Origin: Acidobacteriota bacterium
GTDB lineage: Bacteria > Acidobacteriota > Terriglobia > Bryobacterales > Bryobacteraceae
Direction of reading: 5' to 3'
Assembly: GCA_018268935.1 (NCBI GenBank)
Contig: JAFDVS010000032.1
Location: 81,987 to 145,986 of the forward strand
Length of the DNA stretch: 64,000 bases
The number at the start of each line of letters is the position of its first letter. Position 1 is the first letter of the stretch. This document shows positions 9,328 to 17,361 of the stretch, one piece after another. The translations under genes were made by a program, and so were the position numbers. The notes under the pieces are model-generated. The model ran no database searches. It was not told the DNA's origin and saw nothing but the letters and a program-made list of their open reading frames with translations.

Positions 9328-10212
9328 ATGAAGCAGCAATACTTCATCCTAGTAGTTGCCCATTCCTTACATGGGCGCCTCCGCCGCATCCACATTCCCC
9401 ACTCCGCCGTGTACGTCGTTCTCGGCCTCGCCCTCCTTGGGAGCTTTTCCTTGTTCGGCATGGTCTCCAGCTACTTGCGCATGGTTTGGAAAGTCGCGAA
9501 TTACAATACCCTTCGTGCGGAAGTGGACTCGCTGCGGCAACGCTATTCGCAATTGGAAAAGTCCGCCAATCAAACCAACCAGCAATTGGCCAACCTGCAA
9601 TTATTCGCCAGTGAAGTCTCCATGGCCTACGGGTTGAAGCGCAAGCTGGAAGGGCCGCCGGATATCGTTAATGAGGGTCGGCTAGTACCCACTCTCCACG
9701 AATCTCTGGCCGAGTACGACTTCCTCAAGTCTGCACGAATTGCGCGGCATACACCGAATACCGCACTCTTTCTCAACACGAAGCCGATGCTTTGGCCCGT
9801 CCAGGGCCGTCTCATGAGTTACTTCGGCGCCCGCATCGATCCGTTCTCCGGAGATGGCGCCTTCCATGCCGGCGTCGACATTTCCGCCCCCACGGGCACG
9901 CCCATCCGCGTCACCGCCGATGGTAACGTGCGCTTTGTCGGCAATATGTCCGGCTACGGCCGCATCGTCATCGTCGAGCACCCCGGCGGCACCCAAACCT
10001 ACTACGCCCACCTGTCCAGATTCAATGTGTTACCGGGCCAGTCGGTGCGTATGGGTGAAGTCGTCGCATTCTCCGGCGCCACCGGTCGCGCCACCACGCC
10101 GCACCTCCATTACGAGGTACGCGTCAATGGCAGCCCCATCAATCCGTATAAGTACCTCCAAAGCGCAAGCTTCGCTGCTTCCGCCGCCCCTCGGAAAGAT
10201 ATACCTTTTTAG
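9328..10212 (+). CDS. membrane-anchored M23 (LytM) family peptidase
   Basis: 294 residues: a cytosolic stub, a transmembrane helix at about 24-46, a coiled coil at about 55-95 (TLRAEVDSLRQRYSQLEK), then a LytM domain at about 150-275. The zinc motif is complete: HAGVDISAPTGTP supplies HxxxD and TPHLHYEV supplies HxH, with YYAHLS between. Family members cleave peptidoglycan cross-links or activate amidases at division sites. The EnvC/NlpD-like layout of helix, coiled coil and LytM domain fits a cell-wall remodelling role. Confidence 0.9.
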   Translation: MKQQYFILVVAHSLHGRLRRIHIPHSAVYVVLGLALLGSFSLFGMVSSYLRMVWKVANYNTLRAEVDSLRQRYSQLEKSANQTNQQLANLQLFASEVSMAYGLKRKLEGPPDIVNEGRLVPTLHESLAEYDFLKSARIARHTPNTALFLNTKPMLWPVQGRLMSYFGARIDPFSGDGAFHAGVDISAPTGTPIRVTADGNVRFVGNMSGYGRIVIVEHPGGTQTYYAHLSRFNVLPGQSVRMGEVVAFSGATGRATTPHLHYEVRVNGSPINPYKYLQSASFAASAAPRKDIPF

Positions 10213-10316
10213 CACTGGGTAGAAGCATTTCGCTCGCGGCAATCGCGTCTGCCCTGCGGCAGTAGCTACCACGGGTTTGATATACTCCTGAAGTTACAGA
10301 AAGGAGTCTTCCACCC

Positions 10317-11384
10317 GTGCTCTGTTGTCCACGTGCCTCTCTCTTCCTCCGCGGAGGAATCTTCCTCGTCTTCGCGTTCCTCTTGACCTCGGCTTACCTC
10401 CGGGTTTCTTCCCCTGCCGTGATGTCCGATGCCGCCAAGGCCTACCTCGCCAGCCTCACCCCTGAGCAGCGCAGCAAAGGTACCTTCGATCTCAAGGACG
10501 ACGAACTCCACTTCTGGCACTTCGTTCCGGACAACAACCTCGTCCAGACCAAGGGCCGCTCGCGCAAAGGGCTCACCCTTCGCGAAATGACTCCTACTCA
10601 GAAGCACCTTGCCCACGCCTTGCTCAGTGCCGGCCTCAGCCAGCGCGGCTACATCAAAGCCAGCTCCATCATGAGCCTCGAAGACATCCTCCGCATCATG
10701 GAAAAGGATGACGGCGAGCGCCGCAACCCGGAAAAGTATTACTTCTCCATCTTCGGCGAGCCCTCTGAAAACGGCGCCTGGGCCTATCGCGTCGAAGGCC
10801 ATCACCTCAGCCTCCACTTCACCGTCGTCAACGGCAAAGTCGCCTCCACCCCGATGTTCATGGGCACCAATCCGGCCCACGTCAAAGACGGCCCCCGCAA
10901 GGGACTCCGCGTTCTCGGCCGCGAAGAAGACCTCGGCCGCGAGCTCGTGAAAGCGCTCACCGACGATCAGAAGAAGACTGCCATCGTCGCCAAGGAAGCC
11001 TACAAAGACATCCTCACCGAAGCCTCGCGCAAGGCAGCCCTCGATGGCCAGCCCAGCGGCCTGTCCGCCGCCAAGATGAACGTCAAACAGCGCCAGATGC
11101 TGCTCACCGTGATGGAAGAATACGCCAGCAACCTGCCCGAGCAGGTCGCACAACACCGCCTCGACCAGATCCGCAAAGCGGGCAACAACGTCAACTTTGC
11201 CTGGGCCGGCGGCGAAGACCTCGGCGCCCCTCACTACTACCGCGTGCAGGCCCCCACCTTCCTCATCGAGTACGACAACACCCAGAACGGCGCCAATCAC
11301 GTTCACTCCGTCTGGCGCGATCTCACCGGCAACGAATGGGGCGAGGATCTCCTCAAGGCCCACTACGCCGCCAGCCACAAGTGA
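10317..11384 (+). CDS. exported DUF3500 family protein
   Basis: 355 residues from GTG 10317, with GAAAGGAG at about 10299-10306 as ribosome binding site. An N-terminal hydrophobic segment at 10-30 is a signal peptide or anchor. The body shows the DUF3500 features: an early LTPEQR block, the central EGHHLSLHFTVVNG motif, and the C-terminal stretch FLIEYDNTQNGANHVHSVWRD with its repeated His residues, which look metal-binding. The biochemical role of DUF3500 is not established. No operon partner is visible. Confidence 0.85.
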   Translation: MLCCPRASLFLRGGIFLVFAFLLTSAYLRVSSPAVMSDAAKAYLASLTPEQRSKGTFDLKDDELHFWHFVPDNNLVQTKGRSRKGLTLREMTPTQKHLAHALLSAGLSQRGYIKASSIMSLEDILRIMEKDDGERRNPEKYYFSIFGEPSENGAWAYRVEGHHLSLHFTVVNGKVASTPMFMGTNPAHVKDGPRKGLRVLGREEDLGRELVKALTDDQKKTAIVAKEAYKDILTEASRKAALDGQPSGLSAAKMNVKQRQMLLTVMEEYASNLPEQVAQHRLDQIRKAGNNVNFAWAGGEDLGAPHYYRVQAPTFLIEYDNTQNGANHVHSVWRDLTGNEWGEDLLKAHYAASHK

Positions 11385-11423
11385 GCGAAGCGGCGTTGCG
11401 CCGCCGTCGCTCTTCGTTGTAGG

Positions 11424-11461
11424 GCAGGCGCCCTCGCCTGCCTGCCGGCCCCGCGGCCGGC
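11424..11461. repeat. twin-hairpin REP-like element, copy 1 (divergent)
   Basis: Two perfect 7-bp hairpins sit side by side: GCAGGCG-CCCT-CGCCTGC at 11424-11441 and GCCGGCC-CCGC-GGCCGGC at 11444-11461. The same two-hairpin plan occurs at 18552 and 33300, always between genes. It lies 40 bases after the DUF3500 stop and could also work as a transcription barrier. Confidence 0.6.
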
Positions 11462-11639
11462 CCTTTCGAACGGTCTATTCGTGGCCCAAGACGATCATCG
11501 GATCCACCCTTGCGCTACAGTTCGCTGGGCAGCAAGATCTCCGCAGATTCCATCAGGGAACAATTCCGTTTCCCACGGATCGATACGTTGACTCCACCCT
11601 CCCGCCCTCGTATATTAAAGAGTATTCATTCCTAAAATT

Positions 11640-13196
11640 GTGAGCTCCACCACCACTCTTAGCCCCACCTCCGGGAACCTCTTCAAGTACGACGGCCCAG
11701 CCGGAACTGTCGTCTTCCTTGTCGCCCTTCCCCTCTGCCTTGGCATTGCGCTCGCCTCCGGCGCTCCCCTCTTTGCCGGTATCATCACTGGCGTCGTCGG
11801 CGGCCTCCTCGTCTCCCTCCTTTCCGGCTCAAACCTCAGCGTCAGTGGACCTGCCGCCGGCCTCACCACCATCGTTGCCGCCGCTATCATCGACCTCGGC
11901 AGTTTCCAGGCCTTCCAACTTGCCGTCGTAGTCGCAGGCCTCTGCCAACTCATACTCGCCGCCGTGCGCGCCGGCGTCGTCGGCGATTATGTGCCGCACT
12001 GTGTCATTAAAGGAATGCTCGCCGGCATTGGCTGCGTCATCATCCTCAAACAGATTCCCCACGCCCTCGGCCGCGACAAGGATTACGAAGGCGACTTCGA
12101 CTTCTTCGAAAAAGGCTCCAACAACACCATCACCGATATCCTGGAGTCCATCGTCACCATGAGTCCCGGCGCCACCACCATCGCCATCGTCAGTCTGGTG
12201 CTCCTGATCGCCTGGGAATGGCGCGCCGCCTCCGGTTCCAAGTTCTTCAAAATCGTCCCTGCCCCGCTCATTGCCGTCGTTACCGGTGTCGCTCTCAACG
12301 AGTTCTTCCACGCTGCTGTCCCCAGCTTCCACGTCAACGCCTCGGAACATTTGGTAAGCCTGCCGGTGGCTTCCTCGGCAAAGGAGTTCGCCGCCCAGTT
12401 CACCCTTCCCGATTTCAGCGCCCTGATGAATCCCAAAATCTGGCGCACGGGAGTCGTCATCGCCGTCGTCGGCAGCATCGAAACTCTGCTTTCCCTCGAA
12501 GCCGCGGATAAGCTCGATCCGTTCCGCCGCATCTCCCCACCCAACCGCGAACTGTTTGCCCAAGGCATGGGCAACGCCGTCAGCGGCATGATCGGCGGTC
12601 TTCCGTTGACCTCGGTCGTCGTCCGCACTTCAGCCAACGTCTACGCCGGAGCCCGCACCCGCATGGCCTGCTTCACCCACGGCGCTTTGCTGTTGATCTC
12701 CGTCATCGCCATTCCCCAGTTCCTCAACCGCATCCCCTTGGCCTGCCTCGCCGCGATTCTCATCCTCGTCGGCTTCAAATTGACTAGGCCTGCCCTCTAC
12801 AAGGATCAATACCGCGCCGGATGGGCGCAATTCCTTCCCTTCATCCTCACCGTGCTCGCGATCCTCTTCACTGACCTTCTCACCGGCGTCATGCTCGGCC
12901 TGACTTTCGGCTTGTTCTTCGTCATCCGTTCCAACCACCACGCCGCCATCACCGTCGTCAACCAGGAGCGTTTCTATCTGCTCCGCTTCAACAAGGACGC
13001 CACATTCGTCAACAAATCCGAACTGAAGAGCAAACTCCGCGCCATCCCCGCCGGCTCCCATCTCTTCATCGATGGCACCCGCGCCTTCTACATGGACCAT
13101 GACATTTACGAAGTGCTCCACGACTTCGAAAAACTGGCCCCCTACGAAGACATCACCCTCGAGTACCGCAACATCGACGACCCCCACAGGAAGTAA
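11640..13196 (+). CDS. SulP family anion (probable bicarbonate) transporter
   Basis: 518 residues from GTG 11640. Ten or more hydrophobic helices carry SulP signatures: [14 protein letters not shown] near residue 65, [13 protein letters not shown] near 118 and [21 protein letters not shown] sequence near 280. A STAS-like domain is at about 430-515. The beta-carbonic anhydrase gene starts 4 bases downstream. This pairing makes bicarbonate uptake (BicA-like) more likely than sulfate uptake; that is inference from context. Confidence 0.88.
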   Translation: MSSTTTLSPTSGNLFKYDGPAGTVVFLVALPLCLGIALASGAPLFAGIITGVVGGLLVSLLSGSNLSVSGPAAGLTTIVAAAIIDLGSFQAFQLAVVVAGLCQLILAAVRAGVVGDYVPHCVIKGMLAGIGCVIILKQIPHALGRDKDYEGDFDFFEKGSNNTITDILESIVTMSPGATTIAIVSLVLLIAWEWRAASGSKFFKIVPAPLIAVVTGVALNEFFHAAVPSFHVNASEHLVSLPVASSAKEFAAQFTLPDFSALMNPKIWRTGVVIAVVGSIETLLSLEAADKLDPFRRISPPNRELFAQGMGNAVSGMIGGLPLTSVVVRTSANVYAGARTRMACFTHGALLLISVIAIPQFLNRIPLACLAAILILVGFKLTRPALYKDQYRAGWAQFLPFILTVLAILFTDLLTGVMLGLTFGLFFVIRSNHHAAITVVNQERFYLLRFNKDATFVNKSELKSKLRAIPAGSHLFIDGTRAFYMDHDIYEVLHDFEKLAPYEDITLEYRNIDDPHRK

Positions 13197-13199
13197 CGC

Positions 13200-13829
13200 A
13201 TGGATTCCTACAAAAAGCTCCTTCTGGCCAACAAAGCCTGGGTTCAGGACAAACTGAACATTCGTCCCGACTACTTCTCGGTCTCCGCCCAGGATCAGAA
13301 GCCCGAATTCCTCTGGATCGGCTGCTCCGATTCGCGTGTACCTGCCGAAGACATCACCGGCACCGAGCCGGGCGAGCTCTTCGTGCACCGCAACATCGCC
13401 AACCTCGTTGTCCACACCGACTTCAATATGCTCAGTGTGCTGCAATATGCGGTCGAAGCGCTCAGAGTGCAGCACATCATCGTCTGTGGCCATTACAACT
13501 GCGGCGGTGTCCGCAACGCCATCACCCATCAGGACCTCGGGCTTCTGAACAAGTGGCTGCGCCACATCAAGGACATTTACCGCATGAACGCCCGCGAGTT
13601 GGAGACCATCTCCGATCCCCAAACCCGCTACGACCGTCTCGTCGAGTTGAACGTCAGCGAGCAGATCCAGAACCTCGCCGAAACCTCCATCGTCCAACGC
13701 GCCTGGAAGTCCGAGCAGCGCCCCTACCTCCACGGCTGGGTCTACGACCTGCGCTCCGGTTACATCAAAGAAATCGCCCGCCTCGACCCCGGCGCCAAGA
13801 TCGACGACATTTATCGCTTCGATCTGTAG
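13200..13829 (+). CDS. beta-class carbonic anhydrase
   Basis: 209 residues. The zinc ligands are all present: Cys42 and Asp44/Arg46 in CSDSR, and His98 and Cys101 in [17 protein letters not shown] and [13 protein letters not shown] are further family blocks. It interconverts CO2 and bicarbonate in the cytosol. Its start is 4 bases after the SulP stop, so the two are one operon for bicarbonate supply or pH balance. The length is typical of the bacterial clade (about 200-220). Confidence 0.95.
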   Translation: MDSYKKLLLANKAWVQDKLNIRPDYFSVSAQDQKPEFLWIGCSDSRVPAEDITGTEPGELFVHRNIANLVVHTDFNMLSVLQYAVEALRVQHIIVCGHYNCGGVRNAITHQDLGLLNKWLRHIKDIYRMNARELETISDPQTRYDRLVELNVSEQIQNLAETSIVQRAWKSEQRPYLHGWVYDLRSGYIKEIARLDPGAKIDDIYRFDL

Positions 13830-13838
13830 ACTGGTTAC

Positions 13839-14972
13839 ATGTCTGCTCGCATCACGCATGTAGCCCTCAAAGACTACCGCTCCATCGGCTCCTGTGATGT
13901 CGAACTGCAACCGCTGACACTTCTAGTGGGACCCAACGGTTCCGGCAAAAGTAATTTCCTCGATGCCCTACGATTCCTGCGGGACTCGATGATCTTGCCG
14001 CTCAATCAGGTTGTCGCGTCCCGTTCGGGTATTCTTTCGCTTCTACACTGGCAGCCCGGCGGAGGGATGGCTGACAGTTTTAGCATCACTATTCGTTTTG
14101 AACTCGGCGACAGGATCGCAGGGACATATACCCTATCTCTCGAAGAAGGGCCTCATAGCTCTGCTGTCATTCGCGAGGAACTTTGCCGCGTTGGCGACGA
14201 CTGGTTTTCAAGCGTGGGTTCCAACATCGCTCCTGTTCCGGCGTAAATCGGAGACAGACCTCGTCTGGCGTCGCTCAGCGCCTTGCCACAGTTCGCCCCG
14301 GTGTTCGACCTCATCAGCGGATTCAGGTTCTATGAGCCAGACCCTACTGCCATGCGGCCACCGCTGCCTGCCGGTTTCGGCGATGTGCTGGCTCCGAACG
14401 CCGCAAACGTTGCTGACGTCTACGACCGCCTGCGCGTCTCCCATCCGGGGTTGATTGAAAGAATCCACAGCTATCTCCGATCCTTCAATCCTGAATTCCA
14501 ATCCCTCGGCATTGCGAACTACGACAACTACCGCCGCCTCAAATTCGTACCCACCACCAATCCCGCTCAGCACCAGTTCAACACTACACAAGTCTCTGAC
14601 GGCACACTCCACGCAGTCGCAATTCTCATTGCCGTTTTTCAGTCCTTGCCCGCCAGCCTACCGCTATCCCTCATCGGGCTCGAAGAACCTGAAAACAATC
14701 TGCACCCCGCCGCGGCCGGCGTCCTTCTCGACGCATTGATCGAAGCCAGCCATCGCACCCCCATCATCGCCTCCACTCACTCCGCCGACCTGCTCGACCG
14801 CAAAGGACTCCCCGAAAACTCCATCCTCGCCTTCGCTCTCCACGAAGGCGAAACCATCATCGGCCCCGTCGATGCCGCCGCCAAAGAAATTCTCCAGAAG
14901 CGCCTCTACACCGCAGGCGAACTCCTTCGCAGCAATCAACTCAACCCTGAACTCCCTGCGCCACGCACATGA
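13839..14972 (+). pseudogene. AAA ATPase (AAA_21/OLD-like) interrupted by an in-frame stop
   Basis: The two halves lie in the same frame: 13839-14246 ends with TAA, and homology resumes straight after it through 14972, so together they make one ATPase of about 377 codons. Walker A is GPNGSGKSNFLDALRFL (residue about 30), the signature is VSDGTLHAVA, Walker B is LIGLEEPENNLHP, and the switch is STHSADLL. Everything except codon 136 looks intact, pointing to recent inactivation, readthrough or a base-call error. The stop codon overlaps the DUF4276 start (ATGA), a typical two-gene arrangement of ATPase plus TOPRIM-like partner seen in defence-like modules. Confidence 0.8.
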
Positions 14973-15457
14973 AGGAACTCCGCATTGCGCCGCTCGTGGA
15001 AGGCGACGGCGAAGTCAACGCTCTGCCCATACTCCTGCGCCGTATCGCTTTCGACATCGACCCATCCGTTTCACTCAAACACGTGAAACCATTCCGCCAC
15101 CCAGCAGGCAGACTCATCAAGCCCGAAGGTCTCGAACGAGCACTGAACGCAGTTGCGATCACCCACCCCCACCATGCGATCCTCGTGCTGATCGACTCCG
15201 AAGACGACTGCCCCGCGACTCTTGGTCCCCATCTCCTCCACCGCGCCACAACGGCTCGGCCCGATCTACTCATCAGCACCGTTCTCGCCTACCGTGAGTT
15301 CGAAACCTGGTTCCTCGCCGCCGCGGAATCCCTCTCCGGAGTCCGAGGGCTCCCCTCGAACCTCATACCCCCACCCGACCCCGAAGCCATACGCGATGCC
15401 AAAGGCTGGCTTACAAAACAAATGCCATCTGGCACTTGCTACTCCCTCTCCACATAA
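14969..15457 (+). CDS. DUF4276 (TOPRIM-like) partner protein, C-terminally truncated
   Basis: 162 residues. The N-terminus IAPLVEGDGEVNALPILLRRI and the block ILVLIDSEDDCPA are the acidic TOPRIM-like motifs of DUF4276. The block LAYREFETWFLAAAESL is also typical. From memory the family is about 200-230 residues; this one ends abruptly after WLTKQMPSGTCYSLST, losing the usual tail. Its last 19 bases overlap the convergent SRPBCC gene, suggesting a deletion or rearrangement joined the two. With the upstream ATPase stop, the whole pair looks degraded. Confidence 0.7.
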   Translation: MKELRIAPLVEGDGEVNALPILLRRIAFDIDPSVSLKHVKPFRHPAGRLIKPEGLERALNAVAITHPHHAILVLIDSEDDCPATLGPHLLHRATTARPDLLISTVLAYREFETWFLAAAESLSGVRGLPSNLIPPPDPEAIRDAKGWLTKQMPSGTCYSLST

Positions 15458-15870
15458 CCCCGCAATCCACCCAGCACCAACCCCCATCCCCGATACGTCG
15501 CCCGTGCGCTCTCGCTCGCAAACCCCCAGTGCCGCAGCCGCACCACCGTCACTCCATCCTTCTCCTCCAAATCCCACCGCACCACCGTCTCCCCAACCCC
15601 TTCCTGCCAATCCGGCAGCCACGTAAACTCCAACGCCCGAGGCGGATCAATCATCTTGTACTCTCCCACAACGTTGATCGCACGGCCGCCGGCCCCGACC
15701 CCGCTCATCTTCCACTTCCCGCCAACGCGTAGATCCGACTCCATCCCCGTAATCTCAAACACGCCCTTCGCACCCCACCACCATCGAGCCCGTTCCTCCG
15801 GATTCGTCAACGCAGCGAAAATCCGTTCCGCCTTCGCCCGTATCTCAATCGTCTCCACAATCTCGTTCAT
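15439..15870 (-). CDS. SRPBCC (AHSA1/START-like) domain protein
   Basis: 143 residues from ATG 15870, which overlaps the ArsR stop in ATGA; longer upstream starts lie inside arsR and are rejected. The AHSA1 pattern is clear: VETIEIRAKAERIFAALTNPEERARWW, then GGKWKMSG, EYKMIDPPRALEFTW and VVRLRHWGF. These proteins form a hydrophobic-cavity helix-grip fold; in ArsR-linked operons the ligand is generally unknown. Translation is coupled to arsR. Confidence 0.88.
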   Translation of the reverse strand: MNEIVETIEIRAKAERIFAALTNPEERARWWWGAKGVFEITGMESDLRVGGKWKMSGVGAGGRAINVVGEYKMIDPPRALEFTWLPDWQEGVGETVVRWDLEEKDGVTVVRLRHWGFASESARATYRGWGLVLGGLRGYVERE

Positions 15871-16184
15871 GATCCCTCCACATACGCTTTCAAATCCTGC
15901 AACGTCGCACTCCAGAAACTCTCGTACTCGCGAATCCAGTCGTTCACCGTACGCAGCGGCCCGGCACTCAACCGGCACACACTCGCCGTCCCATGCCGTT
16001 TCGTTGCCACCAGCCCCGCCGTCCGCAGCAATCGCAGATGCTTCGAAATCGCCGGCCGGCTCATCCGGAAATTGCCCGCGATCTCCCCCACTGTCTGCTC
16101 CCGCACCTTCAGCAATCCCAATATTTCCCGCCGCGTCGGATCCGCAATCGCCCGGAACACCGCATCCCGCCTCTTGTGCGTCAT
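15867..16184 (-). CDS. ArsR-family transcriptional regulator
   Basis: 105 residues from ATG 16184 (MTHKRRDAVF); the frame extends upstream to 16229 but that stretch overlaps the previous gene. The winged helix is textbook: FRAIADPTRREILGLLK, then the recognition helix MSRPAISKHLRLLRTAGLV. No Cys pairs for metal binding are visible, so it belongs to the non-metal SRPBCC-linked group. The palindrome at 17006-17048, ahead of the first gene of this operon, is a plausible binding site. Confidence 0.9.
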   Translation of the reverse strand: MTHKRRDAVFRAIADPTRREILGLLKVREQTVGEIAGNFRMSRPAISKHLRLLRTAGLVATKRHGTASVCRLSAGPLRTVNDWIREYESFWSATLQDLKAYVEGS

Positions 16185-16188
16185 GCTG

Positions 16189-16623
16189 TTACTTCCCCTG
16201 ACCCACAAACTTCTTCTCCATCTCCACAAAGAACGCCCCCATCAACTTGCGAAACCCATCCTCCGTCAGCCGGATCTGCTCACCCACTCCAATCCCCAAC
16301 ACCGACTTCTCCGCCTTGTACTTGATACTCTTGTCCGCGGTCATCACGCCGTCATGCTCCAGCAGCGATGCGCTCAGCATCCGTACTTCATTCAGCGCGT
16401 TGCCGTCCTTCAACTCCAGCGTCCGGCTGCGGTGCATGAAGCTCGCCTCCAACACCACCACCAGATTCGATACAAACTCCGGCTCCAGTCGTGCCAGTGC
16501 ATCGGCCACTTCCGACTTCCCGCGAGCCGCTTCCCGCAACGCGGCAAAGGACGCCACCTGTGACTCCATCCGAGCCCGGCACGCCGCAACATGTTCCACC
16601 GGATACGAGTTTACGCAGAGCAT
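16189..16623 (-). CDS. conserved protein of unknown function, about 144 residues
   Basis: 144 residues from ATG 16623 (MLCVNSYPVEHV). It is largely helical with strikingly patterned blocks: VVLEASFMHRSRTLELKDGNALNEVRML, then SLLEHDGVM and KYKAEKSVLGIGVGEQIRLTE. I have a sense of a widespread uncharacterised family but know no name or function. The His, Arg, Asp and Glu residues of HRSRTLELKDGN could form an active site. It sits between the DoxX-like and arsR genes, overlapping the former by 13 bases and lying 4 bases from arsR, so it is part of that operon. Confidence 0.7.
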   Translation of the reverse strand: MLCVNSYPVEHVAACRARMESQVASFAALREAARGKSEVADALARLEPEFVSNLVVVLEASFMHRSRTLELKDGNALNEVRMLSASLLEHDGVMTADKSIKYKAEKSVLGIGVGEQIRLTEDGFRKLMGAFFVEMEKKFVGQGK

Positions 16624-16989
16624 TTCTCTTCCTCCATCGTTACGGTGCGCAACGCCCACGATGCCATCGTCAGCACCGCAAACACCAGCGGCGCGATTGC
16701 CTTGCCCATGGAATCCCCCACCGCCAGGTGCGACACCACGGCCCCGCTGAAATCAAATACCGCGCCCGCGTACGCCCACTCCTTCAGCCGCGGCAGACCA
16801 GGCGTCGCCAGAGCCAGCGCACCCCAGCACCTTCCACACACCCAAAATTACGCAGAAGTACTCCGGATAGCCCAGCCGTGTCATCCCTTCCACCACGGAG
16901 GGGATCCGCAACACGTCTCCCACACCTCCAGCACCCAATGCGAACAACACCGGGGCCGTTGCCGCCCAATATAGAATCCGATTCCTCAT
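16611..16989 (-). pseudogene. DoxX-like membrane protein gene with a one-base frameshift
   Basis: Two overlapping frames make one DoxX-type protein. The first (from ATG 16989, with AGGAGG just upstream) gives MRNRILYWAATAP..ILGVWKVLG. The second gives ALALATPGLPRLKEWAYAGAVFDF..EEEKCSA. Deleting the A at 16821 on the + strand joins them exactly at VLG-ALALATPG, the expected DoxX motif. The protein would have about 4 transmembrane helices and 125 residues. It is the first gene of the ArsR operon. It is either a true frameshift or a sequence error. Confidence 0.75.
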
Positions 16990-17005
16990 CCTGCCCTCCT
17001 TTGAA

Positions 17006-17048
17006 TGGTAACCTTGCGGTTTCCATTAAAGTAACCGAAAGGTTACCA
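17006..17048. promoter_or_regulatory. large inverted repeat, probable operator of the ArsR/DoxX operon
   Basis: Two 16-bp arms face each other: TGGTAACCTTGCGGTT at 17006-17021 and, on the other strand, TGGTAACCTTTCGGTT at 17033-17048, with one mismatch and an 11-bp centre. The centre includes TTTAAT (a -10-like hexamer on the - strand). It lies directly before the AGGAGG and ATG of the DoxX-like gene, the position expected for an autoregulatory ArsR-type operator. Confidence 0.65.
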
Positions 17049-17120
17049 ATGAGTCAAGGCAAATCTGCGCTCGCCGGTCAATTCGAAACAAGGGAATCGG
17101 CGCGAACTGCGCCAAGATAG

Positions 17121-17231
17121 GGAAGAGAAAAGATCAATCCCGCGGGCGTTCTGAAGACGGCCACCTCCCCCGAGATCAACCCATCTCCTGAACGCCCGCA
17201 GAGGATCTGTTGTCTTTTCTAACAGCTTCCC
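17121..17231. ncRNA. candidate structured RNA (long multi-stem hairpin), strand unresolved
   Basis: A nested set of perfect stems spans 111 bases: 17121-17126 with 17226-17231 (GGGAAG/CTTCCC), 17127-17134 with 17213-17220 (AGAAAAGA/TCTTTTCT), 17138-17141 with 17203-17206, 17143-17152 with 17190-17199 (10 bp, GCGGGCGTTC), and an apical hairpin 17172-17176 with 17183-17187. This rod with internal loops recalls 6S-type RNA in shape, but I see no sequence match. It lies in the 372-base gap between the ArsR operon and nagA; no coding sequence is visible there apart from an unconvincing 24-codon frame at 17049. Confidence 0.45.
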
Positions 17232-17361
17232 CCCTCCTCGCGCCAGAACAATCTTCTCCTTTCCACAACTTCTTTTTGCTGTACCATCAATTAGTTAGCA
17301 GCCCCCCAATGTGGGTATGCTGTGAATAAAACATTTTTGAGAGGATTTGTTCTTACCTATC

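Noticed and set aside
17049..17120. 24-codon frame starting MSQGKSALAG after the palindrome
   Set aside because: Very short, with no ribosome binding site and no recognisable continuation, so treated as chance.
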